From Streptomyces violens (lineage in GTDB: Bacteria > Actinomycetota > Actinomycetes > Streptomycetales > Streptomycetaceae): a stretch of 64,000 bases of DNA. Under the pieces are notes generated by a model. It did not search any database. It was not told where the DNA came from and saw only the letters and a list, made by a program, of their open reading frames with translations. The position numbers were made by a program, and so were the translations under genes. Below are positions 45,125 to 53,540 of the stretch, in pieces. The stretch covers positions 1 through 64,000 of the forward strand of contig NZ_JOBH01000004.1 in assembly GCF_000717745.1 (NCBI RefSeq), written 5' to 3'. How positions within the stretch are numbered: the stretch's first letter is position 1; the number at the start of each line of letters is the position of its first letter.

Positions 45125-45885
45125 GCAGCAGAGCACCGATCTCGAGCAGCCCGCGGTGGAGCAGGCCGCGGCCGCCGAGGAACGCATTCCGACCGTCATC
45201 GCGGATGATCTGCACATCGTGTACCGGGTCTACGGCTCGGGCGCGGGCCGGGGGAGTGCCACGGCGGCGCTGAACCGGATCATCCGCCGCAAGCCCTCCA
45301 CGGGCGTGCGGGAGGTGCACGCGGTCAAGGGCGTGTCCTTCACCGCCTACCGGGGCGAGTCGATCGGCCTGATCGGCACCAATGGCTCGGGCAAGTCCAC
45401 GCTGCTCAAGGCGGTGGCGGGCCTGCTGCCGGCTGAGCGCGGCCACGTGTACACGCACGGCCAGCCCTCCCTGCTGGGCGTCAACGCCGCCCTGATGAAC
45501 GACCTGACCGGCGAGCGCAACGTCATCCTGGGCGGCCTGGCCATGGGGATGACCCGCGAGCAGGTCCGCGAGCGCTACCAGCAGATTGTCGACTTCTCCG
45601 GGATCAACGAGAAGGGCGACTTCATCAGCCTGCCGATGCGCACCTACTCCTCCGGCATGGCCGCCCGGCTGCGGTTCTCCATCGCCGCCGCCAAGGACCA
45701 CGACGTCCTGGATTGACGAAGCCCTCGCGACCGGCGACCGGAAGTTCCAGAAGCGGTCGGAAGCCCGCATCCGGGAGCTGCGCAAGGAGGCCGGCACGGT
45801 CTTCCTGGTCAGCCACAACAACAAGTCCATCCGGGACACGTGTGACCGGGTGCTGTGGCTGGAGAAGGGGGGCCTTCGATGTTGA
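45117..45885 (+). pseudogene. Frameshifted ABC exporter ATPase (TagH/Wzt type)
   Basis: The first frame gives an ABC ATPase with Walker A GTNGSGKST (residues 87-95), a Q-loop region LLGVNAALMNDLTGERNVIL and signature RTYSSGMAARLRFS. It then stops at TGA 45714-45716 within what should be Walker B (DHDVL-D-stop). The expected continuation, IDEALATGDRKFQKRSEARI, is in the next frame from 45712 and runs to TGA 45883-45885. The coding strand reads ctggattgac where ctgctgattgac would restore frame: a 2-base loss (or 1-base gain). The second frame ends soon after the H-loop region (FLVSHNNKSIRDTCDRVLWL), so the C-terminus is also short. No slippery sequence suggests programmed frameshifting. Either a real lesion or a sequencing error. 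Confidence 0.85.
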
Positions 45886-46064
45886 AGAAATGGTCAACTC
45901 TGGCCGCGGCAGGAACAGTTGTGGTGCCCGGTGGAGTTGTCCGGATCGTTGCTTCGCGGTTCGGTACCCACTCGGACGAGTGTGAGATGTACGGCGTAAG
46001 CTGTACGGGTGCGGAACGGCACATGTGGTACAAGTCGGGCAAAATGGTCCGACGGTGGCGATGA
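45879..46064 (+). CDS. Possible small gene, 61 residues
   Basis: An open frame starting ATG 45879 after an aagggggg ribosome site six bases upstream, overlapping the broken ATPase stop. The peptide (MLKKWSTLAAAGTVVVPGGV...) has a basic start and a hydrophobic run, then two cysteines (DECEMYGVSC) and a basic end. No family is recognised. It could be a real small membrane-associated protein or residue of the decayed ATPase 3' region. The rest of the gap to hpnC (46065-46197) holds no gene. It has an A/T-rich patch at 46102-46117 that could carry the operon promoter, but I cannot define boxes there. Confidence 0.35.
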   Translation: MLKKWSTLAAAGTVVVPGGVVRIVASRFGTHSDECEMYGVSCTGAERHMWYKSGKMVRRWR

Positions 46065-46197
46065 GCGCCCTGATCGGACCGGCTGCGCGTGCGGCGTGTC
46101 CGAAATATGAAGTTTTAGCGTGGCGGTGTAGAACGGGAGACGTGACGGCAATGGCTACGGGATCTCTCCGGCTCCGGAACGCGCCGGGCAGCCTCCG

Positions 46198-47097
46198 GTG
46201 AGCCCGGAGCCTGTCGCGCCCGAGCGCGCCGTCCTCGACAAGGCCGCGCACGAGAACTTCCCCGTCGCGCCGTTCTTCCTGCCCCGCGCCTGGCGCGCCG
46301 ACCTGATGGCGGTCTACGGCTTCGCGCGGCTGGTCGACGACATCGGCGACGGCGACCTCGCGCCGGGCGGCGGCGACGCGGTACTGCTCGGCCTCGACCG
46401 CGCCCAGTCCGAGGACCGGCTCGCGATGCTGGACGCCCTGGAGGCCGATCTGCGCCGGGTCTACAGCGACCGGGCGCCGGGCCCCCGGCACCCCCTCATG
46501 CGCCGCCTCGGCCCCACCGTGCGCCGCTGCGCTCTGAGCCCTGAGCCGTTCGAGCGTCTGATCGAAGCCAATCGGCAGGACCAGCGCGTCAGCCGTTACG
46601 AGAGCTACGCGGACCTGCTGGACTACTGCGAACTGTCCGCCAACCCCGTGGGCCGGCTGGTCCTTGGCATCACGGGCACGACCACCCCCGAGCGGATCCG
46701 CCGTTCGGATGCCATCTGCACCGCCCTCCAGATCGTCGAACACATCCAGGACGTCGCCGAGGACCTCCGGAGGGACCGCATCTATCTGCCCGCCGAAGAC
46801 ATGAAGCGCTTTGGTGTCGCGGAAACCGACCTGGCCGCTCCGACAGGGGGCGCACAGGCGCGCGCGCTGGTTGCATTCGAGGCGGAACGCGCCCGTGACC
46901 TGCTGAATGAAGGTGCCCCGCTGGTGGGTAGCGTCCACGGCAGACTCAAGCTGCTGCTCGCCGGCTTCGTCGCCGGCGGACGCGCCGCCCTCCAGGCGGT
47001 GGCGGCCGCCGATCACGACGTCCTCCCTGGACCGCCCAAGCCCAGCAAGCTCAGTCTGCTGCGCGCGGTAGGGGCGACACTGCGAAGAGAGGGGTGA
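46198..47097 (+). CDS. hpnC: Squalene synthase HpnC (hydroxysqualene synthase)
   Basis: A 299-residue trans-isoprenyl diphosphate synthase fold. Both aspartate-rich motifs are present: FARLVDDIGDGDLAP and IVEHIQDVAEDLRRDRIYLP. With HpnD and HpnE it replaces eukaryotic squalene synthase: HpnD makes presqualene diphosphate from two FPP, HpnC converts it to hydroxysqualene, HpnE reduces that to squalene. The N-terminal ENFPVAPFFLPRAWRADLMAVYGF is characteristic of HpnC. It starts at GTG 46198, first of the hopanoid operon, and overlaps hpnD by GTGA. Confidence 0.94.
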   Translation: MSPEPVAPERAVLDKAAHENFPVAPFFLPRAWRADLMAVYGFARLVDDIGDGDLAPGGGDAVLLGLDRAQSEDRLAMLDALEADLRRVYSDRAPGPRHPLMRRLGPTVRRCALSPEPFERLIEANRQDQRVSRYESYADLLDYCELSANPVGRLVLGITGTTTPERIRRSDAICTALQIVEHIQDVAEDLRRDRIYLPAEDMKRFGVAETDLAAPTGGAQARALVAFEAERARDLLNEGAPLVGSVHGRLKLLLAGFVAGGRAALQAVAAADHDVLPGPPKPSKLSLLRAVGATLRREG

Positions 47098-48047
47098 GTC
47101 GGACCGTGGAGGCAAGTACACACGCGTCCGCGCCGGTGCTCGCTGCGTACCGCTACTGCGAGGCCGTTACCGGGCAGCAGGCGCGCAACTTCGCTTATGG
47201 GATCAGACTGCTGCCCGCCGACAAGCGCCAGGCGATGTCGGCGCTGTACGCGTTCTCGCGCCGGGTGGACGACATCGGCGACGGCGCGCTGGCGCCCGCC
47301 GAGAAGGAGCAGCGGCTCGCGGACACCCGCGGACTGCTGGCGCGCATCAAGGACGGCCGGGTCGCCGAGGACGACACCGACCCGGTCGCGGTCGCGCTCG
47401 CGGACGCCGCGCGCCGCTTCCCGCTGCCGCTGGACGGCCTGGACGAGCTGATCGACGGCGTCCTGATGGACGTGCACGGCGAGTCGTACGAGACCTGGGA
47501 CGACCTCAAGGGTTACTGCCGCTGCGTCGCCGGGGCCATCGGGCGGCTCTCGCTCGGCGTGTTCGGCACCGTGCCCGGCGCGCCGGAGGCCGACCGCGCT
47601 CCTGAGTACGCCGATACGCTGGGGCTCGCCCTGCAGCTGACCAACATCCTCCGGGACGTGCGGGAGGACGCGGCCAACGGCCGTACGTACCTGCCCGCCG
47701 AGGACCTTGAGAAGTTCGGCTGCGCCGCGGGCTTCCACGGCTCCGTCCCGCCCTCCGGGGCGGACTTCGCCGGGCTCGTCCACTTCGAAGTACGCCGGGC
47801 CCGCGCCCTGTTCGCCGAGGGCTTCCGGCTGCTGCCCATGCTCGACCGGCGCTCCGGTGCCTGCGTCGCCGCGATGGCCGGCATCTACCACCGCCTGCTG
47901 CGCCGGATCGCCGACGACCCCGAGGCGGTGCTGCGCGGCCGGGTCTCGCTGCCCGGCCACGAGAAGGCGTTCGTCGCCGTCCGCGGCCTCTCCGGGCTCG
48001 ACGCCCGGGCCATCGGCCGCCGACAGGCCGTCAGGAGGCGCGCATGA
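47094..48047 (+). CDS. hpnD: Presqualene diphosphate synthase HpnD
   Basis: A 317-residue enzyme of the squalene/phytoene synthase family, condensing two farnesyl diphosphates to presqualene diphosphate. The first acidic motif is ALYAFSRRVDDIGDGAL and the second is LTNILRDVREDAANGRTYLP. The N-terminal RYCEAVTGQQARNFAYGIRL is typical of HpnD. It overlaps hpnC by GTGA and the following 36-aa frame by ATGA. Confidence 0.94.
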   Translation: MSRTVEASTHASAPVLAAYRYCEAVTGQQARNFAYGIRLLPADKRQAMSALYAFSRRVDDIGDGALAPAEKEQRLADTRGLLARIKDGRVAEDDTDPVAVALADAARRFPLPLDGLDELIDGVLMDVHGESYETWDDLKGYCRCVAGAIGRLSLGVFGTVPGAPEADRAPEYADTLGLALQLTNILRDVREDAANGRTYLPAEDLEKFGCAAGFHGSVPPSGADFAGLVHFEVRRARALFAEGFRLLPMLDRRSGACVAAMAGIYHRLLRRIADDPEAVLRGRVSLPGHEKAFVAVRGLSGLDARAIGRRQAVRRRA

Positions 48048-48154
48048 CACTCGGAGCGAGCCGGGGCGCGTCCGTACAGGTATGCGCCGTGCGAGGGGCA
48101 ACCCCGCGGCGTACTGCTGCGTCCATGACAGCGGCATTCCGGGAGGACGCATGA
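48044..48154 (+). CDS. 36-residue ORF coupled between hpnD and hpnE
   Basis: A 36-residue frame whose ATG overlaps the hpnD stop (ATGA) and whose TGA overlaps the hpnE start (ATGA). It fills exactly the space that would otherwise separate hpnD from hpnE. The product starts MTLGASRGASVQVCAVRGA and ends AAFREDA: basic, small-residue-rich, with no membrane helix. The agganggcgcgc stretch before it and the ggagg before hpnE inside it act as ribosome sites. I recall short uncharacterised proteins annotated at this point in Streptomyces hopanoid clusters (DUF6380-type), but cannot confirm identity. It may be a peptide or a translational relay. Confidence 0.5.
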   Translation: MTLGASRGASVQVCAVRGATPRRTAASMTAAFREDA

Positions 48155-49614
48155 CTTCCGCCGACACACGGCCGGCCACGCACGTCACCGCGGGCGCCTC
48201 CGCCGACGGGGGCGCCACGGCGGTCGTCGTCGGCGGCGGCCTCGCGGGCACCACCGCTGCCCTCGCGCTCGCCGACGCCGGGCTGCGCGTCACCCTCGTC
48301 GAGGGCCGGCCACGCCTCGGCGGCCTCGCCTTCTCCTTCCGCCGCGACTCCGCGGCCGGCGAGCTGAGCGTGGACAACGGCCAGCACGTCTACCTGCGCT
48401 GCTGCACCGCCTACCGGGGCTTCCTGGAGCGCGTCGGCGGCGCGCACCTGATGCCGGTGCAGGACCGGCTGGACGTGCCGGTGCTGGACGCCGACCCGGC
48501 GCGCGCCGCGGCCGGTATGCGCCTGGGCCGGCTGCGCCGCACCGCCCTGCCCGTACCGCTGCACCTCGCCGCAAGCCTGGCCGGCTACCCGCACCTCTCG
48601 CTCGCCGAGCGGGCCTCCGTCGGCCGCGCCGCGCTCGCCCTGAAGGCCCTGGACCCGGCCGACCCCGCGCTGGACCGCATCGACTTCGCGAGCTGGCTCG
48701 CCCGGCACGGCCAGTCGCCGCGCGCCGTCGAGGCGCTGTGGGACCTGGTCGGCGTCGCCACGCTGAACGCCCGTGCCGGTGACGCCTCCGCCGGGCTCGC
48801 CGCCATGGTCTTCAAGACCGGCCTGCTCTCCGACCCGGGCGCCGCCGACATCGGCTGGTCCCGCGTCCCGCTCGGCGAGGTCCACGACACGCTCGCCCGG
48901 GCCGCGCTGGAGAAGGCCGGGGTGCGTGTGGAGACCCGTACGCGCGCGAGCGCTCTGACCCGGACCGACGAGCAGCGCTGGCAGGTCACCGTCGAGAACG
49001 GGCCGCACAGCCAGGAGCAGCTGGCCGCCGACACGGTCGTACTGGCCCTGCCGCAGCGCGAGGCGCACGGCCTGCTGCCGCCCGGCGCGCTGGACCGCCC
49101 GGACCGGCTGCTGGACATCGGTACGGCCCCCATCCTCAACGTGCACGTGCTCTACGACCGCAAGGTCCTGCGCCGCCCGTTCTTCGCGGCGCTCGGCTCG
49201 CCGCTGCAGTGGGTCTTCGACCGCACGGAGGCGTCCGGGCTGGAGGGCGGCGGGCAGTACCTCGCCGTCTCGCAGTCCGCGGCGCAGGACGAGATCGACC
49301 TGCCGGTCGGCGTGCTGCGCGAGCGGTACCTCCCGGAGCTCGCGCGGGTGCTGCCCGCCGCGCGCGGCGCGAAGGTCCGCGACTTCTTCGTCACCCGCGA
49401 ACGCACCGCGACGTTCGCACCCGCACCGGGCGTCGGCCGCCTCAGGCCCGCCGCCCGCACCCAGTCCGCCGGCCTGTACCTGGCCGGTGCGTGGACCGCC
49501 ACAGGGTGGCCCGCGACCATGGAAAGCGCTGTTCGCAGCGGCATCAGCGCCGCCCGCGAGGCACTCACCGAACTCGGCTTCCCCCAGGGATCACTGCCCC
49601 AGGAGGCGGCATGA
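48151..49614 (+). CDS. hpnE: Hydroxysqualene dehydroxylase HpnE
   Basis: A 487-residue FAD-dependent amine-oxidase/phytoene-desaturase-fold protein. The FAD motif is AVVVGGGLAGTTAALALADAG with the second element RPRLGGLAFSFRR. The conserved VDNGQHVYLRCCTAYRGFLE segment is HpnE-like. The C-terminal LYLAGAWTATGWPATMESAV binds the flavin again. It reductively removes the hydroxyl from hydroxysqualene to give squalene. The start ATG overlaps the 36-aa frame stop, and the stop overlaps the polyprenyl synthase start by ATGA. Confidence 0.93.
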   Translation: MTSADTRPATHVTAGASADGGATAVVVGGGLAGTTAALALADAGLRVTLVEGRPRLGGLAFSFRRDSAAGELSVDNGQHVYLRCCTAYRGFLERVGGAHLMPVQDRLDVPVLDADPARAAAGMRLGRLRRTALPVPLHLAASLAGYPHLSLAERASVGRAALALKALDPADPALDRIDFASWLARHGQSPRAVEALWDLVGVATLNARAGDASAGLAAMVFKTGLLSDPGAADIGWSRVPLGEVHDTLARAALEKAGVRVETRTRASALTRTDEQRWQVTVENGPHSQEQLAADTVVLALPQREAHGLLPPGALDRPDRLLDIGTAPILNVHVLYDRKVLRRPFFAALGSPLQWVFDRTEASGLEGGGQYLAVSQSAAQDEIDLPVGVLRERYLPELARVLPAARGAKVRDFFVTRERTATFAPAPGVGRLRPAARTQSAGLYLAGAWTATGWPATMESAVRSGISAAREALTELGFPQGSLPQEAA

Positions 49615-50732
49615 ATACGAGTACGCGCGCTCGCACGAGCACGAGCACCGGAAACAGAGGAGAAACCGTGAATCCGGCTTCCCCAGTAATCGACACCGAG
49701 GGCGTCACCGCACTCCTGGAGCGCGGGCGCAGGCTCGCCACTCCGGTGCTGCGGGCCGCCGTTGACCGGCTCGCGCCTCCCATGGACACCGTAGCCGCGT
49801 ACCACTTCGGCTGGATCGACGCCGCTGGAGCGCCGTCGGCGGGCGACGGCGGCAAGGCCGTCCGCCCCGCGCTCACCCTGCTCTCGGCGGAGGCCGCGGG
49901 CGCAGCGCCCGAGACGGGCATCCCCGGCGCCGTCGCCGTGGAGCTCGTGCACAACTTCTCGCTGCTGCACGACGACCTCATGGACGGCGACGAGCAGCGC
50001 CGCCACCGCGACACCGTATGGAAGGTGCACGGACCCGCCCAGGCCATCCTGGTCGGCGATGCGCTCTTCGCGCTCGCCAACGAAATACTGCTGGAGCTGG
50101 GGACCGTGGACGCCGGGCGCGCAGCCCGCCGGCTCACCGCCGCCACCCGCAAGCTGATCGACGGCCAGGCCCAGGACATCTCGTACGAGCACCGGGACCG
50201 GGTCACCGTCGCGGAGTGCCTGGAGATGGAGGGCAACAAGACCGGCGCGCTGCTGGCCTGCGCCGTCTCCATCGGCGCGGTACTGGGCGGCGCGAGCGAC
50301 CACACCGCCGACGTCCTGGAGAAGTACGGCTACCACCTCGGCCTCGCCTTCCAGGCCGTCGACGACCTGCTCGGCATCTGGGGCGACCCGGACGCCACCG
50401 GCAAGCAGACCTGGTCCGACCTGCGGCAGCGCAAGAAGTCGCTGCCGGTCGTCGCCGCCCTGGACGCCGGCGGCCCGGCGTCCGAGCAGCTCGCCCGTAT
50501 CCTGGCCGCCGACGCCAAGAAGAGCGACACCGAGATCGCCGATTTCACGGAGGCGGAATTCGCCTCCCGCGCAGCTCTCATCGAGGAGGCCGGTGGCCGC
50601 GAGTGGACCTCGGAGGAGGCCCGCCGCCAGCACGCCACCGCGATCGCCGCACTCGACGAGATCGATATGCCCGAAGAGGTCCGCGCACAGCTGACCGCCC
50701 TCGCGGACTTCGTCGTCGTACGGAAGAGATGA
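49611..50732 (+). CDS. Polyprenyl diphosphate synthase
   Basis: A 373-residue trans-polyprenyl synthase that elongates allylic diphosphates with IPP. The first aspartate-rich motif is LLHDDLMDGDE (DDxxD) and the second is FQAVDDLLGIWGDPDATGK. GGKAVRPALTLL supplies diphosphate-binding residues. A bulky Phe five positions before the first motif suggests a short (C15-C20) product, consistent with supplying FPP to HpnD. Two starts have ribosome sites: ATG 49611 after aggagg, overlapping the hpnE stop, and GTG 49668 after gaggag. The 19 residues between are Thr/Ser/Arg-rich and look non-conserved, so both may be used. Confidence 0.9.
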   Translation: MNTSTRARTSTSTGNRGETVNPASPVIDTEGVTALLERGRRLATPVLRAAVDRLAPPMDTVAAYHFGWIDAAGAPSAGDGGKAVRPALTLLSAEAAGAAPETGIPGAVAVELVHNFSLLHDDLMDGDEQRRHRDTVWKVHGPAQAILVGDALFALANEILLELGTVDAGRAARRLTAATRKLIDGQAQDISYEHRDRVTVAECLEMEGNKTGALLACAVSIGAVLGGASDHTADVLEKYGYHLGLAFQAVDDLLGIWGDPDATGKQTWSDLRQRKKSLPVVAALDAGGPASEQLARILAADAKKSDTEIADFTEAEFASRAALIEEAGGREWTSEEARRQHATAIAALDEIDMPEEVRAQLTALADFVVVRKR

Positions 50733-50862
50733 TCACGATTACACCGAATTAGTTCGCAGTCGCCGGCCGGTGCCGGCCGCCCCCGGTAGGCCATACCGGG
50801 GCCCGGCACCGGCCGACGGAAGCCCCATGCATTTGTCTTTGATTACTGCAGAAGGGGAAGCC

Positions 50863-52890
50863 ATGACAGCGACGACCGACGGAAGCACCGGGGCACTGCC
50901 GTCCCGGGCACCCGCGGCCAGCGATGCCACCGCTGAGACCACCGACCAGAGGCCCGCGACCCCGCCCCCGGCGCCCGACGACCTGACGGGCGCGGCGCGG
51001 CAGGCGACCGCCCGGGCCACCGATTACCTCCTCTCCCTCCAGGACCCCGCCGGCTGGTGGAAGGGCGACCTCGACACCAATGTGACGATGGACGCCGAGG
51101 ACCTGATGCTCCGCCAGTTCCTGGGCATCAGCGACCCGAAGACCACCGAGGCCGCCGCCCGTTTCGTACGCGGAGAGCAGCGCGACGACGGTACGTGGGC
51201 CAGCTTCTACGGCGGCCCCGGCGAGCTCTCCACCACCATCGAGGGCTATGTCGCCCTCCGCCTGGCCGGCGACCGGCCCGACGAGCCGCACATGGCCAGG
51301 GCGTCCGCCTGGATCCGTGCGCAGGGCGGCATCGCCGCCTCCCGCGTCTTCACCCGCATCTGGCTGGCCCTCTTCGGCTGGTGGAAGTGGGCGGACCTGC
51401 CGGACCTGCCCCCGGAGCTCATCGCCCTTCCGAAGTGGTTCCCGCTCAACATCTACGACTTCGGCTGCTGGGCCCGGCAGACCATCGTCCCGCTGACGAT
51501 CGTCTCGGCCCACCGGCCCGTACGCCCCGCGCCGTTCGCCCTCGACGAGCTGCACACCGACCCGCGGAACCCGAACCCGCCGCGGCCGCTCGCCCCCGTC
51601 ACCACCTGGGACGGCGTCTTCCAGCGCCTGGATGCGGCGCTGCACGTCTACCGCAAGGTCGCGCCGCGCCGGCTGCGCCGCAGCGCCATGCGCACCGCGG
51701 CACGCTGGATCATCGAGCGGCAGGAGAACGACGGCTGCTGGGGCGGCATCCAGCCACCCGCGGTGTACTCGGTCATCGCCCTGCATCTGCTCGGCTACGA
51801 CCTGGACCACCCCGTGCTCCGCGAGGGCCTGGCCTCCCTGGACCGCTTCGCCGTCTGGCGCGAGGACGGTCACGGTGCTCCCGTCCGCATGATCGAGGCC
51901 TGCCAGTCCCCGGTCTGGGACACCTGCCTCGCCACCATCGCGCTCGCCGACGCGGGCCTGCCCCGCGACCACCCGCAGCTCGTCAAGGCCGCGGACTGGA
52001 TGCTGGACGAGCAGATCGACCGGCCCGGCGACTGGGCGGTGCGTCGGCCGACGCTGCCCTCCGGCGGCTGGGCCTTCGAGTTCGAGAACGACAACTACCC
52101 GGACATCGACGACACCGCCGAGGTCGTCCTCGCGTTGCGCCGGGTCGAGCACCCGGACCCGCAGCGCGTCGAGGACGCCGTGCGCCGCGCCGTGCGCTGG
52201 AACCTCGGCATGCAGTCCCGCAACGGGGCCTGGGGCGCCTTCGACGCCGACAACACCAGCCCCTTCCCCGACCGGCTGCCCTTCTGCGACTTCGGCGAGG
52301 TCATCGACCCGCCGTCGGCCGACGTCACCGCGCACGTCGTGGAGATGGCGGCGGACGTCGGCAGCACCCACGACCCGCGCATCCGGCGCGGCATCGAATG
52401 GCTGCTGGCCGAGCAGGACCCGACCGGCGCGTGGTTCGGCCGCTGGGGCACCAACTACGTCTACGGCACCGGCTCCGTACTGCCCGCGCTCGTCGCGGCC
52501 GGCATCCCCGCCTCGCACCCCGCGATCCGCCGCGCGGTCGCCTGGCTGGAGAGCGTGCAGAACGACGACGGCGGCTGGGGCGAGGACCAGCGCTCCTACA
52601 AGGACCGCGACTGGATCGGGCGCGGCGCCTCGACCGCCTCGCAGACCGGCTGGGCGCTGATGGCGCTGCTCGCGGCCGGCGAGCGGGACAGCAAGGCCGT
52701 GGAGCGCGGCGTGCAGTGGCTGGCCGCCACGCAGCGCCCCGACGGCTCCTGGGACGAGCCGTACTTCACCGGTACCGGCTTCCCCTGGGACTTCTCGATC
52801 AACTACCACCTCTACCGGCAGGTCTTCCCGCTCACGGCCCTGGGCCGCTATCTGGGCGGCGGTCCGGCCGGAGCGGCCGTGAGGTCCTAG
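50863..52890 (+). CDS. shc: Squalene-hopene cyclase
   Basis: A 675-residue membrane-associated triterpene cyclase turning squalene into hopene and hopanol. The protonating motif DxDD is D414-I-D416-D417 in NYPDIDDTAEVVLAL. Several QW repeats are visible, for example DPAGWWKGDLDTN, QENDGCWGGIQ, QNDDGGWGEDQ and QRPDGSWDEPYFTG. The N-terminal 50 residues are Thr/Ala/Pro-rich and probably disordered. The ATG at 50863 follows aaggggaa; an in-frame upstream ATG lacks a site. The 130-base gap after the polyprenyl synthase gene is the longest inside the operon. The stop abuts the hpnG ATG directly. Confidence 0.97.
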   Translation: MTATTDGSTGALPSRAPAASDATAETTDQRPATPPPAPDDLTGAARQATARATDYLLSLQDPAGWWKGDLDTNVTMDAEDLMLRQFLGISDPKTTEAAARFVRGEQRDDGTWASFYGGPGELSTTIEGYVALRLAGDRPDEPHMARASAWIRAQGGIAASRVFTRIWLALFGWWKWADLPDLPPELIALPKWFPLNIYDFGCWARQTIVPLTIVSAHRPVRPAPFALDELHTDPRNPNPPRPLAPVTTWDGVFQRLDAALHVYRKVAPRRLRRSAMRTAARWIIERQENDGCWGGIQPPAVYSVIALHLLGYDLDHPVLREGLASLDRFAVWREDGHGAPVRMIEACQSPVWDTCLATIALADAGLPRDHPQLVKAADWMLDEQIDRPGDWAVRRPTLPSGGWAFEFENDNYPDIDDTAEVVLALRRVEHPDPQRVEDAVRRAVRWNLGMQSRNGAWGAFDADNTSPFPDRLPFCDFGEVIDPPSADVTAHVVEMAADVGSTHDPRIRRGIEWLLAEQDPTGAWFGRWGTNYVYGTGSVLPALVAAGIPASHPAIRRAVAWLESVQNDDGGWGEDQRSYKDRDWIGRGASTASQTGWALMALLAAGERDSKAVERGVQWLAATQRPDGSWDEPYFTGTGFPWDFSINYHLYRQVFPLTALGRYLGGGPAGAAVRS

Positions 52891-53535
52891 ATGACCGACT
52901 CGGACGGCCCGTCCCCGGGCCCGCCGCCCCCGCTGCTGGTCGCCTGCGCGCTCGGCATCGAGCGCCTCGCGCTGCGCGGCGGCCCGGCCGGCACGGTACT
53001 CCGCACGGGCATGGGCCCGCAGGCCGCGGAGCGGGCCATCGGCGCCGCGCTCGGCGCCGGCTCGCCCACCGCGGCCTCGCCCGTCGTCGCCAGCGGCTTC
53101 TGTGCCGGGCTCGCGCCGGGCATGCGCCCCGGTGACGTGGTCGTCGCGGAAGCCACCCGCGAGCACCACCCGGACCGCCCCGAGGCCGTCTGCCGCGACA
53201 ACGCGCCGCTGGTCGCGGCCCTGAAGGAGCGCGGCCTGACCGTGCACTCCGGGCTGCTGCTCGGCAGCGACCACGTCGTGCGCGGCGCCGAGCGGACCGC
53301 GCTGCACGCCGCAGGAGCGGTCGCGGTGGACATGGAGTCCGCCGCGACGCTCGGCAGCGCGCTGCGGGCCGGGCCCCGCCCCATTGCGGCCGTCCGAGTG
53401 GTCGTGGACGCTCCAGAGCACGAACTCGTTCGTATTGGCACGATACGCGGGGGAATATCGGCCTTCCGTGTCTTGTGTGCCGTCCTTCCCGTTTTCTTTG
53501 AATGGCACCGTTCTTTGCTGCTCCCCAGGAGGTGA
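52891..53535 (+). CDS. hpnG: Hopanoid nucleosidase HpnG
   Basis: A 214-residue protein of the purine nucleoside phosphorylase / MTA-SAH nucleosidase superfamily. HpnG releases adenine from adenosylhopane to give ribosylhopane (or its phosphate) in C35 hopanoid synthesis. Motifs include VVASGFCAGLAPGMRPGDVV, LLLGSDHVVRG and VAVDMESAATLGSAL, where the Met-Glu pair contacts the ribose. It begins at the ATG immediately after the shc stop, with no gap, so coupling is near certain. Confidence 0.9.
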   Translation: MTDSDGPSPGPPPPLLVACALGIERLALRGGPAGTVLRTGMGPQAAERAIGAALGAGSPTAASPVVASGFCAGLAPGMRPGDVVVAEATREHHPDRPEAVCRDNAPLVAALKERGLTVHSGLLLGSDHVVRGAERTALHAAGAVAVDMESAATLGSALRAGPRPIAAVRVVVDAPEHELVRIGTIRGGISAFRVLCAVLPVFFEWHRSLLLPRR

Positions 53536-53540
53536 GCCAG

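Noticed and set aside
45700..45720. Programmed ribosomal frameshift in the exporter ATPase
   Set aside because: No slippery heptamer, ribosome-like stimulator or downstream pseudoknot is visible; a simple 2-base change explains the break.
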